Of a stretch of 64,000 nucleotides of DNA, positions 59,558 to 64,000 are shown in pieces (the first letter of the stretch is position 1; the number at the start of each line of letters is the position of its first letter). Both the position numbers and the translations under genes were made by a program. The notes under the pieces were generated by a model. The model did no database searches, was not told where the DNA came from, and worked only from the letters and a program-made list of their open reading frames with translations. The stretch spans positions 496,001 to 560,000 of the forward strand of contig CP102593.1 in the NCBI GenBank assembly GCA_025666215.1, given 5' to 3'. The DNA is from Xanthomonas campestris pv. phormiicola (lineage in GTDB: Bacteria > Pseudomonadota > Gammaproteobacteria > Xanthomonadales > Xanthomonadaceae).

Positions 59558-60739
59558 ATGCAACGCATCGCGATCGTCGAACGCGGCGACTGGCGCGCGC
59601 AGGCCGCCGAGTGCGGCTTCCGCTTCCACACAATCGGCGGCGAACGCTACTGGGACGAACGCGCCTATTACGCCTTCACCCTGCGCCAGATCGAACGCGA
59701 TCTGGAGGATCCCAGCGCCGAGCTGCACCAGATGGCGATGGGGCTGGTCGAGGAGATCGTCGCCAGCGAGGAGTTGATGCAGCGCCTGGCGATTCCGCCG
59801 GCGTTCCGCGACTGGATCGCCGAGAGCTGGCGCCGCCGCGATCCGCATCTGTACGGTCGCCTGGACCTGGCCTACGACGGCACCGGCCCGGCCAAGCTGT
59901 ACGAGCTGAACTACGACACGCCGACCTCGCTGTTCGAGTCGTCGTTCTTCCAGTGGCAGTGGCTGGAAGACCAGCGTGCGCAGGGCCGCCTGGCGCGCGA
60001 TGCCGACCAGTTCAATTCGATCCACGAGACGCTGGTGGAGCGCTTCGCCGAGCTGGCCGCGCAGCTGCCGCCGCCGCTGTCCTTCGCCGCGGTGCGCGAT
60101 TCGGAGGAGGACCAGGGCACGGTCGCGTATCTGCGCGACTGCGCGGCGCAGGCCGGGCTGTTCGGCGAGGCGATCGCGATCGAGGACATCGGCCTGTCCG
60201 AGGACGGGCGCTATACCGATCTGGACGACGTGGTGATCGGCGCGCTGTTCAAGCTGTATCCGCTGGAAGACCTGTTCGCCGAGCGCTTCGGCCAGGCCCT
60301 GCCGGGCTCGGGCCTGCGCCTGCTGGAGCCGCCGTGGAAGGCGGTGCTGAGCAACAAGGGCATCCTGCCGCTGTTGTGGTCGCGCCATCGCGGCCATCCC
60401 AACCTGCTGCCGGCCGCGTTCGACGACGGCGCCGCGCTGCCGCCGGGCTGGGTGCGCAAGCCGCTGCATTCGCGCGAAGGCGCCAACATCGCCCTGCACC
60501 TGGCCGACGGCCGCATGCTGGAGAGCGACGGTCCCTATGGCGGGCCGTGCATCGTCCAGCAGGCGCATCCGCTGCCGGTGTTCGATGGCCGTTATCCGAT
60601 GGTCGGCAGCTGGATCGTCGGCGATACCGCGTGCGGCATCGGCATCCGCGAGGACGACGGCCCGATCACCCGCGACAGTGCGCGCTTCGTGCCGCATGCG
60701 ATCGTCGAGGCCGGGCGGCCGGGCGTGCTGTATGCCTGA
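59558..60739 (+). CDS. Glutathionylspermidine synthase-like ATP-grasp protein (YgiC/YjfC family)
   Basis: A 393-residue ATP-grasp protein matching the synthetase half of glutathionylspermidine synthase (HTIGGERYWDERAYYAFTLR, LYELNYDTPTSLFESSFFQW, LEPPWKAVLSNKGILPLLW, VRKPLHSREGANIAL, YPMVGSWIVGDTACGIGIRE). YgiC-type proteins lack the amidase domain and their substrate is not established. ATG 59558; GGCAAGC precedes it. Operon partner of the lipoprotein gene. Confidence 0.9.
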   Translation: MQRIAIVERGDWRAQAAECGFRFHTIGGERYWDERAYYAFTLRQIERDLEDPSAELHQMAMGLVEEIVASEELMQRLAIPPAFRDWIAESWRRRDPHLYGRLDLAYDGTGPAKLYELNYDTPTSLFESSFFQWQWLEDQRAQGRLARDADQFNSIHETLVERFAELAAQLPPPLSFAAVRDSEEDQGTVAYLRDCAAQAGLFGEAIAIEDIGLSEDGRYTDLDDVVIGALFKLYPLEDLFAERFGQALPGSGLRLLEPPWKAVLSNKGILPLLWSRHRGHPNLLPAAFDDGAALPPGWVRKPLHSREGANIALHLADGRMLESDGPYGGPCIVQQAHPLPVFDGRYPMVGSWIVGDTACGIGIREDDGPITRDSARFVPHAIVEAGRPGVLYA

Positions 60740-60819
60740 GGGGGACGCCTTGCCGGCATGACGCTGGCGCCCGCGCGCCCCCCTGCAGCAACGGAGTCGT
60801 GACGATCGCGGACGCGCGA

Positions 60820-62118
60820 CTACAGCAATCCGTCGCGTTTCACCGCGAGATAGCGCTCCACCAGCGCGCCCGGCAGCTCCTCGCCGGTGACGTCGAGCAC
60901 CATCACGCCATGGCTGCGCAGCGCGTCGTGGGCGTCGCCGCGTTGTTGCAGATAACGCGCCACCGCGCCGGCCTGCACCGCCTGCTGCAGGTCGTGCACG
61001 TCCTGGGTCAGCGCCTGGTCCAGGTCGCGCTCGCGCAGGCTGGCCACGCACACCAGGTGCCGGCGCTGCAGCAGCCGCACCGCGGCGAGCAGGTCTTCGA
61101 TGTCTTCGTCGCGCACGTTGCTGACCAGCATCACCAACGACCGGCGGCGCTGGCGCAGCGACAGTTCGGTGGCCGCGGCCAGGTAGTCGGTGGCCACCGC
61201 CTGCGGCTGCAGGTCGTAGCTGGCGCGCAGCAGCGCATCGACGGTGCCCATGCCGCGCTGCGGCGCGACCCAGCGCGCGTCGCCGCCGCAGGCCATCAGG
61301 CCCACCGCATCGCCCTGGCGCAGAGCCAGGTACGACACCACCAGCGCGGCGTTGAGCACGTGGTCGAAATGCGACAGGCCGCTTTCGCTGGCCATCATCC
61401 TGCGGCCGGTGTCGATCAGCATCAGCAGCTGCTGGTTCTTCTCGTCCTGGTATTCGCGCGAGATCAGCTTGCGCGCGCGCGAGGTGGCCTTCCAGTCGAT
61501 CTGGCGCAGGCTGTCGCCGACGCGGTATTCGCGCATCTGGTGGAAGTCGGTGCCTTCGCCGCGGCGCCGCTTCAGGTGCGCACCGACCAGCCGCGAGGCC
61601 TGTTCGGCGCTGAACAGGGCGAAGCGGGTCAATGGCGCGAAGTTCGGGTAGACGCGCACCGTCTGCGCCGCGCCGGCCACGCGCCGCTGCCGCCACAGGC
61701 GCCAGGCCGAATGCAGGCGCAGGTGCGTGCCGGGAAAGGCGAAGCGGCCGCGCGCGGTCGGGCGCAGCCGGTAGCGCAGGTGGGTTTCGCTGGCCGCGTG
61801 CAGGGTCACCCGCCGCGGCAGGCCCTGCATCCACCAGCCGCTGGGGACCAGGTCGAACACGTCCAGCGTCTGCCGCCGCGCGCTGTCGAGGCGTAGCCCG
61901 GCCTCTCGCTCCAGGCCCAGCGGCAAGGCCTCGGGCAGCTCGCGGCGCAGCTGCGGGGTGGGGCTGCGCCACAGCCGCCACGCATCGATCGCGGCGACCA
62001 CGCCGATCGCCGCGCCCAGCGCCTGCCACGGCCACAGCGGCAGCACCTCCAGCGCCGAGGCCAGGCCGCACAGCGCCCATAGGCCGAGCAGGGCGAGCAG
62101 TGGCGGGGCGGGTCTCAT
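60820..62118 (-). CDS. DUF58-domain membrane protein
   Basis: A 432-residue protein: two N-terminal membrane segments (LLALLGLWALCGLASALEVL, WQALGAAIGVVAAIDAW), a beta-rich part, the DUF58 signature (EGTDFHQMREYRVGDSLRQI, then DWKATSRARKLISREYQDE) and a von Willebrand-like C-terminal domain (QLLMLIDTGRRM). Partners a MoxR ATPase and a DUF4350 protein encoded upstream on the same strand; the cluster is thought to chaperone or mature envelope proteins. ATG 62118 is the start; the longer frame runs through tandem repeats. Confidence 0.9.
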   Translation of the reverse strand: MRPAPPLLALLGLWALCGLASALEVLPLWPWQALGAAIGVVAAIDAWRLWRSPTPQLRRELPEALPLGLEREAGLRLDSARRQTLDVFDLVPSGWWMQGLPRRVTLHAASETHLRYRLRPTARGRFAFPGTHLRLHSAWRLWRQRRVAGAAQTVRVYPNFAPLTRFALFSAEQASRLVGAHLKRRRGEGTDFHQMREYRVGDSLRQIDWKATSRARKLISREYQDEKNQQLLMLIDTGRRMMASESGLSHFDHVLNAALVVSYLALRQGDAVGLMACGGDARWVAPQRGMGTVDALLRASYDLQPQAVATDYLAAATELSLRQRRRSLVMLVSNVRDEDIEDLLAAVRLLQRRHLVCVASLRERDLDQALTQDVHDLQQAVQAGAVARYLQQRGDAHDALRSHGVMVLDVTGEELPGALVERYLAVKRDGLL

Positions 62119-62130
62119 CGGGGGCTCGCC

Positions 62131-62279
62131 GGGACTGGGGACTCGGGACTGGGGACCCGGAACAGCACGGCGCTGTGCGGAACGTAAGTGAAGCACCTGC
62201 CGCATGTCGCGTGCCATGCCTGCATACGATCAGCCGCGACCCAGCACCGAGTCCCGAGTCCCCAGTCCCCAGTCCCGAG
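62131..62279. repeat. Two heptamer arrays between moxR-like and DUF58 genes
   Basis: GGGACT/GGGGACT units at 62131-62160 and AGTCCCC/GAGTCCC units at 62249-62279 lie as an inverted pair within a 163-bp gap. They are related to the array at 3571. Confidence 0.7.
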
Positions 62280-62281
62280 CT

Positions 62282-63274
62282 TCATTTCCGCGGCGCCTCC
62301 ACCTTGGCCAGCAGCGCGCCCAGCGCGTCGTCGGCGCTCTGGCCTTCGATCTGCAGTTCCGGGGCCAGCGCGATGCGGTGGCGCAGCGCCGGCTTGGCGA
62401 TGTCGCGGATGTCGTCGGGGGTGACGAAGTCGCGGCCGGACAGCACCGCCTGCGCGCGCGCGGCGCGGATCAGCGCGATGCTGCCGCGCGGGCCGGCGCC
62501 GAGCGCGATGCCCGGCCAGCTGCGGGTGGCGGCGACGATGCGCACCGCGTAGTCGATCACCTGCGGGTCCACCGCGATCGCCGCGGTGCCCAGCTGCATC
62601 GCCACCACGTCGGCGGCGCTGAGCACGCGCGGCACCTGCGACAGGTCGAAGTCGCCGGCGCTGCGCCCGGTGGTGACCGCTTCCACCATGCGCTTTTCGT
62701 CTTCGAGCTGCGGATAGTCGATCAGGATCTTCAGCAGGAAGCGGTCCAGCTGCGCTTCCGGCAGCGGATAGGTGCCTTCCTGTTCGACCGGGTTCTGCGT
62801 GGCCAGGGCCAGGAACGGCGGCGCCAGCGGAAACGATTTTCCTTCGATGGTGACCTGGCCTTCCTGCATCACTTCCAGCAGCGCCGACTGGGTCTTGGCC
62901 GGGGCGCGGTTGATCTCGTCGGCCAGCAGCAGGTGGGTGAACACCGGGCCGCGGCGGATCTTGAAGCTCTCGGTCTTGGGGTCGTACACGGCATGGCCGC
63001 TGACGTCGCTGGGCATCAGGTCGGGGGTGAACTGCACGCGCGCATAGTTCAGTTCCAGCGCCTGCGCCAGCGCGCGCACCAGCAGGGTCTTGCCCAGCCC
63101 GGGCACGCCTTCGATCAGCACGTGGCCGCCGGCCAGCAGCGCGATCAGGATCTGATCGAGCACCTCCGGCTGGCCGATGAAGGCCTGGCCGACCGCGTCG
63201 CGGATCGCCTCGACGCGTTCGATCAGGGCGGGGCCGGTGAGGGGGGCGACGGAGTCGGCGGGGGCGGTGGTCAT
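62282..63274 (-). CDS. MoxR-family AAA+ ATPase
   Basis: A 330-residue AAA+ protein: Walker A EGVPGLGKTLLVRALAQ, Walker B LLLADEINRAP, sensor and arginine-finger region ATQNPVEQEGTYPLPEAQLD, and a C-terminal lid (ALGAGPRGSIALIRAARAQA). Start ATG 63274 overlaps the stop of the DUF4350 gene (ATGA), showing an operon. MoxR proteins assemble or activate envelope or cofactor-containing complexes; the client is unknown. Confidence 0.95.
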   Translation of the reverse strand: MTTAPADSVAPLTGPALIERVEAIRDAVGQAFIGQPEVLDQILIALLAGGHVLIEGVPGLGKTLLVRALAQALELNYARVQFTPDLMPSDVSGHAVYDPKTESFKIRRGPVFTHLLLADEINRAPAKTQSALLEVMQEGQVTIEGKSFPLAPPFLALATQNPVEQEGTYPLPEAQLDRFLLKILIDYPQLEDEKRMVEAVTTGRSAGDFDLSQVPRVLSAADVVAMQLGTAAIAVDPQVIDYAVRIVAATRSWPGIALGAGPRGSIALIRAARAQAVLSGRDFVTPDDIRDIAKPALRHRIALAPELQIEGQSADDALGALLAKVEAPRK

Positions 63275-64000
63275 AACTGGTTTCTCATCTGGACGAGGAG
63301 GCGAATGCGATCGCGGAAGGCGGCGTGTTGCTTGGGCGCTGGCGCCTGCAGCGCCTGTTCGACCTGCGCCGGCGGCAGGTTCAGGCGTTCGGCGATGGCC
63401 GCGGCCTGCGCAGGGCCGTGCAGCGCCGCGGCGAGCGGCGCGCGGCGCCGCAGCCGGGTCAGGAACGCCTGGCGCATCGCCGTGTACAGCAGCGCGGCCT
63501 TGCCGTAACGGAACAGGTGCTCGCCGCTGGCGCGCACGTGTTCCAGCAGCGAGCGGCGGTCGCCGGCCGGCGCGGCCAGCAGCGGGCCGAAGCGTTGCGT
63601 GCGCGACCACAACCAGGCCAGCAGCATCAGCAGCGCCGGCAACCAGGCCGGCCAGCCGCGGGTGAACAGGGTGCGCCACAGCGACGGCAGTTCGGCGGAG
63701 TAGATCAGGTAGACGGTGCCGTGGCCGTAGTTGGGCGCCAGGATCTGCCGCGCCAGCAGGCGATGCGGTACATCGCGCAGGCCGCCGCTCGGCGGGGCGG
63801 GCGGCGCGTCCAGCGCGTCGTCGCGCAAGCGGTTGCCGCCGTTGCTGCCGTTCTCAAGGAAATCCATTTCCGCCAGCAGGTCCACGTTGCCGTCGCCGTA
63901 CGGCAGGCGCGCGTAGGCGTAGTCCTCGCTGCTGCCCCACAGGTTGCTCGCCGCGTCCTCGTCGATCTGGAAACGCCGGCCGTTGCAGAACTCGCTGTGC
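63271..64000 (-). CDS. DUF4350-domain membrane protein (cut by window edge)
   Basis: The frame is open from the right edge to TGA at 63271-63273. It contains a soluble part (FCNGRRFQIDEDAASNLWGS, LPYGDGNVDLLAEMDFLENG), a DUF4350-type core (GTVYLIYSAELPSLWRTLFT), one membrane helix (GWPAWLPALLMLLAWLW) and a C-terminal helical domain (LNLPPAQVEQALQAPAPKQH). It is translationally coupled to the MoxR gene. The N-terminus lies beyond the window. Confidence 0.85.
   Translation of the reverse strand, partial: HSEFCNGRRFQIDEDAASNLWGSSEDYAYARLPYGDGNVDLLAEMDFLENGSNGGNRLRDDALDAPPAPPSGGLRDVPHRLLARQILAPNYGHGTVYLIYSAELPSLWRTLFTRGWPAWLPALLMLLAWLWSRTQRFGPLLAAPAGDRRSLLEHVRASGEHLFRYGKAALLYTAMRQAFLTRLRRRAPLAAALHGPAQAAAIAERLNLPPAQVEQALQAPAPKQHAAFRDRIRLLVQMRNQL

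Overview
The window is GC-rich chromosomal DNA from a gammaproteobacterium of the Xanthomonas group. The evidence is an ilvD gene next to an integron integrase, a class II ribonucleotide reductase split into NrdJa/NrdJb-like parts, remnants of Xanthomonas-type type IV secretion effectors with a Gln-rich XVIPCD-like end, a katB-ankB pair, and many short REP-like intergenic palindromes. Both edges cut genes: an ECF sigma factor on the left and a DUF4350 membrane protein on the right.

Layout. 0-8 kb is core genome: sigma/anti-sigma pair, M17 aminopeptidase, HAD phosphatase, AI-2E-type transporter, a yqjD-yqjE-yqjK-like membrane operon and a Do-family periplasmic protease. 8.1-13.5 kb is the deoxyribonucleotide locus: a sigma70-like promoter with two NrdR-box-like sites 31 bp apart, an adenosylcobalamin-dependent reductase whose catalytic cysteine is preceded by a 373-residue homing intein, a histone H1-like Lys/Ala protein, and the NrdJb-like partner carrying the redox cysteines. 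13.5-19.2 kb is an A+T-richer accessory stretch: a SymE-family toxin behind a structured leader, a SymE remnant, and a decayed effector/immunity cassette with several frameshifts. 19.2-46.5 kb is mostly core metabolism and surface functions: SDR/LysR pair, secreted nuclease, Fur-box-linked PepSY-diflavin reductase, PD40 propeller, aroE, dinG, cupin, polysaccharide lyase, catalase with ankyrin protein, EAL-CBS-GGDEF protein, zinc-ribbon SDR, S9 peptidase, phosphoesterase, then small hypothetical genes.

46.9-56.8 kb is a chromosomal integron. About a dozen attC sites separate small leftward cassettes (trypsin-like protease, two near-identical 73-residue membrane peptides, a racemase with a broken ATPase, a secreted protein split by an IS5-family element, several unknown genes). 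The array ends at attI-A and an intI gene that has lost its C-terminal catalytic box and runs into a fragment of a sugar dehydrogenase. Beyond it are two more cassettes, then a second attI (attI-B) with only the first ~50 codons of another intI, directly downstream of ilvD. The window therefore holds two tandem integron platforms, each with a disabled integrase. The main unusual signals are this double platform, the intein placed at the radical cysteine, and the decayed secretion cassette.

56.9-64 kb returns to core genome: ilvD, a YgiB/YgiC-like pair, and a DUF58-MoxR-DUF4350 operon. No rRNA, tRNA or CRISPR array was recognised.
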